Assembly (NCBI GenBank): GCA_030612905.1
Contig: JAUWNA010000078.1
Location: 1-7,855 of the forward strand
Direction of reading: 5' to 3'
DNA length: 7,855 nucleotides
Source: Promethearchaeota archaeon
GTDB taxonomy: Archaea > Asgardarchaeota > Lokiarchaeia > Sigyniarchaeales > SOKP01
Shown: positions 1-7,036 of the stretch, one piece after another
Layout of the letters: each line of letters opens with the position of its first letter
How positions within the stretch are numbered: the stretch's first letter is position 1
The notes under the pieces: generated by a model
Seen by the model: the letters and a program-made list of their open reading frames with translations, nothing else
Told to the model about the DNA's origin: nothing
The model's database searches: none
Position numbers and translations under genes: made by a program

Positions 1-179
1 TCGTTTGTGATTTTAATTAAATTGTTATTATAAATATGAAGTTCTTATTTATAATTTTTAACAATTTGCTTTTAAAATATTTAAGCTTAACGATTGAAAA
101 GTAAGCATTAATAAGGAATTTATTGAGAAAATTTAAGAGAATTATGAAAGAATTTTTTTTTGAAGCTTTTTATTAGATA

Positions 180-821
180 TTAATTTTTTACCATTAATTT
201 ATTTATCCAAAATTCTAATTTTTCCTCTAAATACTTTTCAATACTCTCAGAGGATGGATTTTCTGCATCAAACAAATCTGATAACGATTTTGCAGAGTTT
301 AAACGATTTATGACTTGTGAGATCTCATAGAGTATTCTATGTCCGCCTGTGAATTCGAAAATTTCTTCTTTAATTTTCTCCAAAATTGATTTAACGGCTT
401 GGGGATCGTCTATATCCTCTAAATCCGTTTTTAAAGCGTTTAATTGGGTTATTATTGATTCTTTCTTGTCTGTTGCAGATTCATTTCTTTCTATAAATTC
501 TTCTACTCCTTCTTTTTTAAAAGGACTTACATTAATATTTGTAATCATGGATTTGATTAAGTCTAAATCATTTTCTAACTTTTTCTGATTATCAATTACA
601 TTACTCAATTGAGGTATTAGACTTTTAATGTCAATAGTAGCCTTATCTAGCTCGTTAATTTTATCAGTTAGTTGTTTAATTTTCAAATTTGTCTGTCCCA
701 TTTTTGTTATAATATCTAAACCAAACTTTTCAAGGATAGACGAGAAGGCGCCCATTTTCTCGTCGAACTCTTTAAAAGACTTAGACAAACCGTTTAGTGT
801 AATGTCGTTAGGTTCTTCCAT
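180..821 (-). CDS. Coiled-coil protein of unknown function
   Basis: I do not recognise this 213-residue protein. It is soluble-looking and almost wholly helical, with no signal peptide, no membrane segment and no cysteine. Residues 8-95 show a heptad-like spacing of I, L and F among K, E, D and N, ending in a long charged helix (about 48-92) typical of a coiled coil. An acidic/basic stretch around 100-125 leads to a second helical block (about 120-180, with the motif FTGGHRILYEI at 157-167). A linker rich in Asn, Pro and Ser precedes a C-terminal amphipathic helix (193-213, EKYLEEKLEFWINKL). The ATG start is the first in frame and faces the A/T-rich spacer. The gene diverges from the longin-GTPase, so shared regulation or a physical partnership is possible, but that is inference from position. 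It could equally be a scaffold or tethering protein unrelated to the GTPase. The reading frame itself is convincing. Confidence 0.8.
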   Translation of the reverse strand: MEEPNDITLNGLSKSFKEFDEKMGAFSSILEKFGLDIITKMGQTNLKIKQLTDKINELDKATIDIKSLIPQLSNVIDNQKKLENDLDLIKSMITNINVSPFKKEGVEEFIERNESATDKKESIITQLNALKTDLEDIDDPQAVKSILEKIKEEIFEFTGGHRILYEISQVINRLNSAKSLSDLFDAENPSSESIEKYLEEKLEFWINKLMVKN

Positions 822-912
822 AAGCTATCATCTTTTAAATTCTAATTAATTTGAAGAATAAGAATATTTTAATGTTTTTGATGAGAATGTTATAAAAAGA
901 TTATTATTATTA

Positions 913-923
913 TTTTATATAAT
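913..923. promoter_or_regulatory. A/T box in the divergent spacer between the coiled-coil gene and the GTPase
   Basis: The 234-bp spacer 822-1055 carries the near-palindromic box TTTTATATAAT, preceded by a short TTA microsatellite at about 901-914. Archaeal TATA boxes look like this, and its symmetry means it could be read either way. It lies about 92 bp before the minus-strand start and about 133 bp before the plus-strand start, so leaders would be long. Other A/T-rich boxes nearer each gene could be the real ones. No coding ORF of note is seen in this spacer. Confidence 0.3.
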
Positions 924-1022
924 AATATAGTACATTAAAAATATAAATTCAAGTTTTTTCGATTATCAAGTTTTACAGTTTCAATTATGAGCCTTTGTAA
1001 AGATAAATACAATAGGGGCGCA

Positions 1023-1042
1023 TAAGTTCTTCACAACTTAAA
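1023..1042. repeat. Short hairpin just before the GTPase gene, echoed after it
   Basis: TAAGTT, a 6-base loop and AACTTA form a perfect 6-bp inverted repeat at 1023-1040, ending 15 bp before the GTPase ATG. The 20 bases 1023-1042 match 16 of 20 bases at 1934-1953, directly after the same gene. It could be an operator or a leader RNA hairpin. In such AT-rich DNA, chance is also possible. Confidence 0.3.
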
Positions 1043-1055
1043 TTTTAGTGGTTTT

Positions 1056-1940
1056 ATGATTCAATACATAAATATATTGACCCGAACTGGAAAGTCTTTG
1101 CTATTCAAGAATTATGGTAGTTCTGATGTGGATAGAGACTTATTAGCGGGATTTTTAAGCGCTTTTTCGGGGTTCATGAAAGAAATAAGTCAAAGCGACA
1201 TAAAATCCACGGCTACAGACGAGTTTAAGTACTACTATACAATTATCGATGAGATTATAATTGTAGTATGCACGGATCTTGCAGATGATGACGCAGTAGT
1301 CAACTCGAAAATTACGACGATAAGAGCAAGGTTCATTGAAAAATATGGAGCACTTTTAGCGAGTGGTGATTGGACCGGAAATCGCGCTATTTTTACAAGT
1401 TTTGAAAGAGAGATCGACGATACGATTCTTGGCTCTATAAAGGTATCCATAATCGGGGACCCCGGTGTTGGTAAAACAACTCTTTTACGCCTTATCTGTG
1501 GAGTAGATATAAACTTAGAATATCAACCAACTATAAATGTGGATATCGCGAATATTGATGGAGCGGAGATAGGAGTAAACCGCTCTATTGTGCTGTGGGA
1601 CTTTGCTGGTCAAGAAAACTTTAGAACCCTCTGGAAAAGCTTACTCGATAGTACTGATATAGCTCTTTTAGTACTTAATTCTAGTTTTGAAAATGTTAAT
1701 CGCAGTAAAGATATAATTCACGATATTTTAGATAAACATTATAAGGATACTCTAGTTATTGGAATTGCAAACAAGCAAGATATGCCCAATCGATTAACTC
1801 CTAAATTTTGTGAAACAATTTTATCTAAAGCAGAAAGATATCCACCTATAAAAGTCCACGGAATGATTGCAATTAATCCTGTATATCGAGAAAAAATTCA
1901 CGCGATTTTAAGAGAAGCTATAAATAAAATTTTTAAGTAA
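1056..1940 (+). CDS. Arf-type small GTPase with N-terminal longin-like domain
   Basis: This 294-residue protein has two parts. Residues 1-125 look like a longin/roadblock-type (profilin-like) module: an N-terminal beta strand with MIQYINILTRTGKSLLFKNY, a helix around 28-45 (LLAGFLSAFSGFMKEI), further strands near 58-75 and a C-terminal helix. Residues 127-294 are a Ras-superfamily G domain with every nucleotide motif: P-loop GDPGVGKTT (134-142), switch I Thr159 in QPTI, WDFAGQE (181-187) with the catalytic-type Gln186, and NKQD (239-242). The usual SAK/CAT-like G5 motif is weak (around MIAIN, 270-274). WDxAGQ and NKQD are hallmarks of the Arf/Sar branch. It should bind and hydrolyse GTP. There is no myristoylation site, C-terminal Cys or membrane helix, so any membrane contact would have to come through the longin-like part or a partner. 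Longin-GTPase fusions are, to my knowledge, characteristic of Asgard archaea. The gene may be cotranscribed with the mutase that follows 87 bp downstream. Its client process is unknown. Confidence 0.9.
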   Translation: MIQYINILTRTGKSLLFKNYGSSDVDRDLLAGFLSAFSGFMKEISQSDIKSTATDEFKYYYTIIDEIIIVVCTDLADDDAVVNSKITTIRARFIEKYGALLASGDWTGNRAIFTSFEREIDDTILGSIKVSIIGDPGVGKTTLLRLICGVDINLEYQPTINVDIANIDGAEIGVNRSIVLWDFAGQENFRTLWKSLLDSTDIALLVLNSSFENVNRSKDIIHDILDKHYKDTLVIGIANKQDMPNRLTPKFCETILSKAERYPPIKVHGMIAINPVYREKIHAILREAINKIFK

Positions 1941-1954
1941 GTCCCAACTTAAAA
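1931..1954 (+). other. Hairpin overlapping the GTPase stop codon
   Basis: TTTTAAGT (1931-1938) and ACTTAAAA (1947-1954) are perfect 8-bp inverted arms around an 8-base loop, overlapping the TAA stop at 1938-1940. No T-tract follows immediately, since the next bases are A-rich, so this is not a convincing terminator. It may be a transcript-end or processing hairpin. It shares a 16/20 match with the hairpin upstream of the same gene. Confidence 0.3.
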
Positions 1955-2027
1955 CAAAAATCTGAGTGAAAACAAAAAAAATTTAAGAATTTTATTATTA
2001 TTAGTTATTATCTAACAAATAATTATA

Positions 2028-3791
2028 GTGATCAATTTGATTGATTTTGAATTTGAATTAGAACTTATTCCCTTTATCGAAGATGGAGATTTTAGGACTC
2101 TAAAATTACCAGAATTAACCGAAGAAGAAAGGTTTTTAGTTGATCCAATAGTAGCCCCAACTTCTGGGCTAAGAATTCAGATTTTGGACAATATAGAAAC
2201 AGAAGGAAAGAAAAAATATGTATTACGCAACAGAAAGCTTTTTTTATTTCTCAGAGCCTTTAAAGCGATTAGTCAAAAATATAAAGAAATGAAGGAAGGG
2301 AAAAATCTTAAAATCTTGATTGTTACCGATAATCGACCAAGCAAACAGATTCTACTTCAATATTGCTCTCAAATTTTTGCTTATGAGGGGTATGAAATAT
2401 ATCATCAAACAGATATGCCTGGGGAATCTAAAATATCTGCCCCTTATGGTGCCGCGTCTGTTGTCTTATTCGAAGATATAAACTTAATTATCGTACTAAC
2501 AGCGTCTCATAACGATCTATCGTGGAACGGAGTTAAATTTTATATTGATTATCCAATACCTCTGTCGGGAGACTTATTTAAAGAGATTGCGGATAAAGCA
2601 CTAAAACTTGAAGAAATTAAATTTGATCCAAATTTCAAGCCCTTTCTGATTGATGCTGAGCAAAAGAACAACGATTATGTGATCTCTCTTTTATCGAAAG
2701 TTTTAGAACTTAATAACCTAAGAGGTAAAAATATTGTTATTTGGCCTTACTTAGGGAAAGCTAGAGGAATTGTTAACCTATTTAATCGGTTAGGCGCGAA
2801 TGTAATTTTAATAGAGGAAGAAATCAATCCCCCCAATCCGATAAAAGTTCTTCGAGAAGATAAATTGCAGCAAGTTATGGAATCAGAAGATTCAGATATA
2901 GCTCTACTATTAGATGCCGATAGAGATAGAATTGCCTTATATGTGAAACAGAACGGTGAGTATTATTATTACATTCCGAACGAGATATATTCTGCTATGC
3001 ACAATATATTAGCTAATGCTTTTCATAAAAAAATCATCAATGTGAGAACTATTCCTAGCGATTTAAGAGGAGACCATACTAGTTTTATAAATATTTTAAC
3101 GGGTGTGGGATATAAACACTTGGGGTTGATTTTATATTTTCTATTAGGGATCGAAGTAGACCAATCAAAAGTGGATACAGCTATTCTTTATTATGAAGAT
3201 GAAAATAAAGATTTGATAAAAATTGATAACGCAGCGCCTTTAAAACAAAAATTATTCGAATTGATTAAAAAAAACAACTTGCTTGAAGAAGATTTTTTGA
3301 TCGTAATGTGGGAAGAGTCAGGAGGACATACTCTGAATATTTTAAATATTTCTAAAGACGAAAAAACTGGTGCCCTCCGATTTGAGACTAAATTTCCAAT
3401 TATCGCAGATAAATATCCCGTGCCTGCTCTAGTTATAATCACAGAATTAATCTCACGAGGATACAAAATTTCAGATTCAATTGATTGGTCAATTAAAGGA
3501 ATTAATAGAACTATCAGTGCAATTGACGAGGAAAAAGTTAAAATTATGAATAATTTTGGAAAAAACGACGGTAAAACAATTAAAATCAATAACAAACAGT
3601 ATAAAGTGAGTGCCTTATCTGATAATAACAACAAGGTGGACTTATACCAGTTGAAAAGTAACGATTCGACGCTTTATTTTAGACCTAGTGGGACAGGTCC
3701 GGAAGTAAGGTTTTATATTTTTGGAAATCGTGATACTCATCTAAAAGAAATAAAGGCTGTATATGATTATGTGAAAATTAATTATTCATAA
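2028..3791 (+). CDS. Phosphohexomutase (phosphoglucomutase/phosphomannomutase superfamily)
   Basis: This 587-residue enzyme of the alpha-D-phosphohexomutase superfamily should move phosphate between C6 and C1 of a hexose phosphate in the cytoplasm. All four domain signatures are present in order. TSGLR (45-49) and the DNRPS loop (101-105) begin domain 1. TASHN carries the phosphoserine Ser160 (158-162). DADRDR (296-301) is the metal loop with Asp296, Asp298 and Asp300. EESGG (429-433) is the sugar-binding loop, and RPSGTGPEVRF (552-562) is the phosphate-binding loop. The length suits the longer phosphoglucomutase branch rather than the roughly 450-residue PMM/PGM enzymes. Oddities are Asp163 where Pro usually follows TASHN, Trp428 where Gly usually precedes EESG, about 40 residues ahead of domain 1, and an apparent extra stretch around 443-463. 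An in-frame stop at 2013-2015 leaves GTG at 2028 as the first usable start; a TTG follows at 2037. Catalytic residues look intact. Glucose versus mannose or another sugar cannot be decided here. Confidence 0.88.
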   Translation: MINLIDFEFELELIPFIEDGDFRTLKLPELTEEERFLVDPIVAPTSGLRIQILDNIETEGKKKYVLRNRKLFLFLRAFKAISQKYKEMKEGKNLKILIVTDNRPSKQILLQYCSQIFAYEGYEIYHQTDMPGESKISAPYGAASVVLFEDINLIIVLTASHNDLSWNGVKFYIDYPIPLSGDLFKEIADKALKLEEIKFDPNFKPFLIDAEQKNNDYVISLLSKVLELNNLRGKNIVIWPYLGKARGIVNLFNRLGANVILIEEEINPPNPIKVLREDKLQQVMESEDSDIALLLDADRDRIALYVKQNGEYYYYIPNEIYSAMHNILANAFHKKIINVRTIPSDLRGDHTSFINILTGVGYKHLGLILYFLLGIEVDQSKVDTAILYYEDENKDLIKIDNAAPLKQKLFELIKKNNLLEEDFLIVMWEESGGHTLNILNISKDEKTGALRFETKFPIIADKYPVPALVIITELISRGYKISDSIDWSIKGINRTISAIDEEKVKIMNNFGKNDGKTIKINNKQYKVSALSDNNNKVDLYQLKSNDSTLYFRPSGTGPEVRFYIFGNRDTHLKEIKAVYDYVKINYS

Positions 3792-3830
3792 CTTTTAATA
3801 ATAAATTAAAGGAATAACTCCAGTTTATCT

Positions 3831-5507
3831 TCATATTTTCTGAACTATTCCCGGTATTATAATACTATTAGATTCTATCCTTAAAATTCCTTTTTCTTGA
3901 AGACTCTTCATTGTACTTAATACTTTTCCTTCGTCCCAATTTAAACCTTTCAAGAAGTTAATTTTTTTTAATGGTTTTTTATTTGTTGCGAATTTAATGA
4001 ACTTTTTTTCGACAGCGTTTAATTCTACATCTTTAAATAAATAATATATGACTTTACCAATCTTAAACGATTTAAGTATCAATTTCAATTCAAAAAGTTG
4101 GTCTAATACGGTCAAAATTACTTCGTTAGGAACATCTGTGATTTCTTGCTCTATGAATTGCTTTATTTTCTCGAATTGAGAGAAGCCACCGTTTATTAAA
4201 AAGAACTTTTCGTGGTAGCTCAAGATTTTTTGAGAAATAGTTTCTTTTAATTGAAGTTCTTCCTTCTCACTATATTCTAAATCTAATGGCTTATTGAGCG
4301 TACTTTTATCTTTAACTGCTATTTTTTTCCTAGTTTTTGGTAAACTTTTCACAGCTGGTTTTGTAGCAAATTTAATTTTTGGTAATTCTTCAATTTCATC
4401 TAAACTTGTATCTTTTAGATCATCTTCAATCTTTGGTTGTTTTTTCTTAGGTGGTGCTTTTGGAATTTTAACGCTTTGTGTTTTTTGTAATCGTTCTTTT
4501 AATCTAGCCTTTAGCTCTAATTGACGCTTAAGTTTTTCTTGTTCTTTAATTTTTTCTATTCCTGAATGTTCTTCTATTTTTGCGTTCCATTTTTTGCGTT
4601 CCTCGAATTCGCTAAATTCTTCAATAAGTATGTGATCCTCTTTAATATGAATAATTTCCTTCTTCTTTAATTTTTCAATAATTTTATTTGCATAAATGTA
4701 ATCCCAACTGGTTATATCTAATAATCTTTGTATGGTTAGATCTTCGTCTTCGTAAGCAAAACTTAAAATCACCTTTTCTGGATTCGATAGCTCGATTTTT
4801 TCGGCAGTAAACACTAATATATGAAAGGTTGGATTGATTTCTATAATGTCACTTAGAAATTGTGTTTTTTGCATCAGATTTAGAACGGGCAAAAAATCGT
4901 CGTTTTTTAGACTCTTGATATTTGTGAATGCGTGATATTTAAATTGTTGTATCGGAATCATTTTGAGTTTATCTAACTCGTAGTCTTTAATGATGGAATT
5001 AAATTTGCGAGACATTTTTTCGTAAAATACTCCAACTCCAACATTTGCTTTTTTCGCGTCAATGTTATCCAAAGACAAATCGAAAGACTCCAACTTTTCG
5101 ATTGCACCCTCAAGATTTTCAAAATCTCGCTTTAATTCTTCATCGGATTTTGGCATAGCAGACTTATATCCGGCCGTAAAGACCCGATATTCCTTGCCTG
5201 CTTTTTCGATAACTTGTACTTCTTTATCTTTATGCTTAAATTGCTCCTCAGCAACTTTTATTTTCTTTTTAACCGTTATTTCTACTTGTTTTTCAGTTTT
5301 TGATATAATTTGAGATATTTTCGCTAATTTCTTCTTCACATCGTCTTTTTTTTCCTCGCTAATAAATTTCTCAATATGGATTTCTTTTTTTCTTAATTCC
5401 GCTAGAACTTCCTTTTTTTCAAGATATATTCTATAACGAAGAGTTAATACAACGTAAAAAATCAATAGTAGAACTGATACAAATAAAGCTGTAATAAAAA
5501 CAAACAT
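3831..5507 (-). CDS. Membrane-anchored ESCRT-II-like (EAP30/Vps22-type) winged-helix protein
   Basis: Numbered from the ATG (558 residues), residues 1-23 form one strongly hydrophobic helix followed by RYRIYLEKK, so a short N-terminus outside and a large cytoplasmic part are expected. Residues 28-110 are a highly charged coiled coil. Residues 156-298 resemble the EAP30 core of Vps22/SNF8: a GVGVFY motif (156-161), then NDDFLPVLNLM (202-212), INPTFHILVF (224-233) and a winged helix with LDITSWDYIYANKIIEKL (263-280). Remembered human SNF8 has GVGDFY, QDDLIRAIKKL and ASLKWETERARQVLEHL in the same order. A Lys/Pro-rich linker (about 340-410) leads to a second tandem winged-helix pair (415-555) with GLNWDEGKVLSTMKSLQEKG. 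EAP30 and Vps25 proteins are known from Asgard ESCRT sets; this single-polypeptide, membrane-tethered layout is what I see, and the function is inferred. A TTG start at 5522 would add five residues. The alternative is a membrane-bound winged-helix protein unrelated to ESCRT. Confidence 0.6.
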   Translation of the reverse strand: MFVFITALFVSVLLLIFYVVLTLRYRIYLEKKEVLAELRKKEIHIEKFISEEKKDDVKKKLAKISQIISKTEKQVEITVKKKIKVAEEQFKHKDKEVQVIEKAGKEYRVFTAGYKSAMPKSDEELKRDFENLEGAIEKLESFDLSLDNIDAKKANVGVGVFYEKMSRKFNSIIKDYELDKLKMIPIQQFKYHAFTNIKSLKNDDFLPVLNLMQKTQFLSDIIEINPTFHILVFTAEKIELSNPEKVILSFAYEDEDLTIQRLLDITSWDYIYANKIIEKLKKKEIIHIKEDHILIEEFSEFEERKKWNAKIEEHSGIEKIKEQEKLKRQLELKARLKERLQKTQSVKIPKAPPKKKQPKIEDDLKDTSLDEIEELPKIKFATKPAVKSLPKTRKKIAVKDKSTLNKPLDLEYSEKEELQLKETISQKILSYHEKFFLINGGFSQFEKIKQFIEQEITDVPNEVILTVLDQLFELKLILKSFKIGKVIYYLFKDVELNAVEKKFIKFATNKKPLKKINFLKGLNWDEGKVLSTMKSLQEKGILRIESNSIIIPGIVQKI

Positions 5508-5547
5508 TATTAGTGGACTCAACTAAGTATTAATCGTTGTTAATTAG

Positions 5548-5557
5548 TTAAATAAAG
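5548..5557 (-). promoter_or_regulatory. Possible TATA box for the ESCRT-II-like gene
   Basis: Read on the minus strand the box is CTTTATTTAA. It lies about 30 bp before the TTG at 5522 and about 45 bp before the ATG at 5507. The first spacing would suit a leaderless TTG start, the second a short leader ahead of the ATG, so it does not settle the start. No Shine-Dalgarno sequence is seen for either start. Confidence 0.3.
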
Positions 5558-5661
5558 AATCTTTTAGTTAAAATAATTTTACTATCCTATTTTCAAATTT
5601 CATATTAAAACTTTAATTTGAATAAAAAATTTAATTATAATAATAGTATAAAATCTTTCAA

Positions 5662-5669
5662 TTTATAAG
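5662..5669 (+). promoter_or_regulatory. Possible TATA box for the acyl-CoA dehydrogenase
   Basis: TTTATAAG is centred about 30 bp before the ATG at 5696, the spacing expected if the transcript begins at or near that ATG (leaderless). This supports ATG 5696 over the upstream TTG at 5684. A second box, TATAAAAT at 5647-5654, would instead give a leader of about 20 nt. Confidence 0.4.
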
Positions 5670-5695
5670 AATTACAATTAAAATTGACGAGAATC

Positions 5696-6943
5696 ATGCA
5701 AGAGCAAATAATAAACGATAAAATCCTCGAAAAAATGACGTTGGATAATGTTTTCAAAATTTTTAACGATAATATATATCCAATGTTAAATGATGAAGAG
5801 GTAGAATTTTGCCAAGAATTAGAATCTTTTTGCTTAGAACTTCACCCTAAAATCGATAAAAGTAAAGATGTATATGTGCTATTCCCAGAGCTAGGTAAAC
5901 ACGGATACATGCAAAGGATTAATAAATGGCGCGATTTTGAGCCATATGGTATGAAAAAAGAAATTTTATTGGCTACAATCATGTCTATATGCGATCCTCA
6001 ATTAGAATTAGCGAGATTAGCAAGTGGTATTTTATGTGGGAATCCAACATTTCAACATGGTGAAACCAGCGAGATCCTTAAAGTCCAAGCCGAATTGATG
6101 AGTGGAAAAGAAGTAGGTTGTATTGGAATAACTGAGCCAGAACGCGGGTCCGATGCTGTGAACATGACAACAACTTGTACAAAGGTGGACGATGGTATTG
6201 TTTTTTCAGGTGAAAAGGTCTTTACGACAAATGGTCCTAAAGCAAAGTATTTTGCCTGTTATGGTGTTTACGATACCGAGCACCCAAGACAAACGATGGT
6301 TCAAGGAATGCTTTCTAGGGATTTCGGTGGAATAGAGACAAAAAGATTGAAGATTAATTCAGTTCCTCGAGTTCATATCGCTCATACATTTTTAAACGAT
6401 GTAAAAGTTCCAATGGAGTATATTTTAGGAGATAATGGAGCGGGTTACCATAATCTCTTTGGTGGATTAGTTCCTGAACGCTTAGGTATTATGGGCTCAG
6501 GTGTAGGTATATGTTGGGCAGGACTTATATACGCAATAATTTATACTAACCTCAGACAACAATTTGGAAAAACTGTAATTAATTATCAAGGAGTCGGATA
6601 TAGTTTAGGAGATTTGTTATCGAAATGTAGTGCCGCTACAAGCTTGGCGTTCCAAGCAGCGACTATCTACGACGATAAAATACTTTTTGCCGATAAACCA
6701 AGCAAAGAAGCAGAAAAATGGGTGGCGGGAGTCTCTTCTCAAGGCAAATATTTACTTTCAAAGCTTACACACGAAGTTTGCTACGAAGTTCAACAGCAAA
6801 TGGGTGGCGTATCTGTTACAGATAACACTCCAGTTGACGAGCTCATGGATGTAAGCAAAATTGAAGAAGTAATTGGTGGAGCCAGAAACATTCAATTGCT
6901 AATATTACACGGTGGGCTTCGAAGGTATTCAAAAATTCTGTAA
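5696..6943 (+). CDS. Acyl-CoA dehydrogenase family flavoprotein
   Basis: This should be an FAD enzyme that oxidises an acyl-CoA to the trans-2-enoyl-CoA in the cytoplasm. Numbered from the ATG (415 residues), the usual three parts are present: an N-terminal helical domain to about 137, a beta domain with the FAD/substrate motif GCIGITEPERGSDA (141-154), and a C-terminal helical domain with LRQQFGK (286-292) and QQMGGVSV (366-373). The length is typical of the family, although the N-terminus is somewhat extended. The catalytic base is informative. The usual Glu in YEGT near the C-terminus is Gly here (IGGARNIQ, Gly394), while Glu261 in the segment VPERLGIMGSGVGI occupies the position used by isovaleryl-CoA and long-chain acyl-CoA dehydrogenases. 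A branched or long acyl substrate is therefore suggested, not proven. TTG at 5684 is an alternative start; ATG fits the upstream TATA box better. No electron-transfer flavoprotein or other beta-oxidation gene is in the window. Confidence 0.9.
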   Translation: MQEQIINDKILEKMTLDNVFKIFNDNIYPMLNDEEVEFCQELESFCLELHPKIDKSKDVYVLFPELGKHGYMQRINKWRDFEPYGMKKEILLATIMSICDPQLELARLASGILCGNPTFQHGETSEILKVQAELMSGKEVGCIGITEPERGSDAVNMTTTCTKVDDGIVFSGEKVFTTNGPKAKYFACYGVYDTEHPRQTMVQGMLSRDFGGIETKRLKINSVPRVHIAHTFLNDVKVPMEYILGDNGAGYHNLFGGLVPERLGIMGSGVGICWAGLIYAIIYTNLRQQFGKTVINYQGVGYSLGDLLSKCSAATSLAFQAATIYDDKILFADKPSKEAEKWVAGVSSQGKYLLSKLTHEVCYEVQQQMGGVSVTDNTPVDELMDVSKIEEVIGGARNIQLLILHGGLRRYSKIL

Positions 6944-6960
6944 AAAATCTGATAATAAAA

Positions 6961-6982
6961 TTCTTTTTATTTTTTTCTTCTG
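6961..6982 (+). terminator. T-tract terminator after the acyl-CoA dehydrogenase
   Basis: A run of 22 bases that is almost all T with a few C, A and G begins 17 bp after the TAA stop. Archaeal RNA polymerase terminates at such non-template T-tracts without needing a hairpin. The palindrome immediately after it (6983-6994) is not needed for this call. Confidence 0.5.
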
Positions 6983-7036
6983 CTTAAATTTAAGAGTAAA
7001 ATATTATTTAGTTAGAAATCTTAACCTATTTTTATT

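Noticed and set aside
1..33. A plus-strand frame open from the window edge reading SFVILIKLLL then stop
   Set aside because: Only ten codons are visible and AT-rich DNA often gives hydrophobic reads, so the end of an upstream gene cannot be supported. The rest of 1-179 shows no gene on either strand.
81..90. Perfect 10-bp palindrome TTAAGCTTAA
   Set aside because: Short A/T palindromes are expected often at this composition, and nothing nearby gives it a role.
349..849. Plus-strand open frames across the coiled-coil gene (349-588 and 628-849)
   Set aside because: They lie opposite a convincing minus-strand gene and read as Ser/Phe-rich hydrophobic shadow protein with no domain features.
1931..1954. 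Intrinsic terminator after the GTPase gene
   Set aside because: The stem is short and nearly all A/T, and A-rich rather than T-rich sequence follows, so read-through into the mutase is at least as likely.
3191..3634. Minus-strand 147-codon frame within the mutase
   Set aside because: It lies opposite the mutase C-terminal half, which carries intact catalytic motifs. The apparent hydrophobic stretches are the complement of Asp/Asn/Lys-rich coding sequence.
4294..5313. Plus-strand frames inside the ESCRT-II-like gene
   Set aside because: They are the antisense of Lys/Glu-rich codons, giving Phe/Ser-rich translations with no start context or motif.
6630..6854. Plus-strand 74-codon frame overlapping the acyl-CoA dehydrogenase
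   Set aside because: It overlaps the conserved C-terminal domain in another frame and has no recognisable feature.
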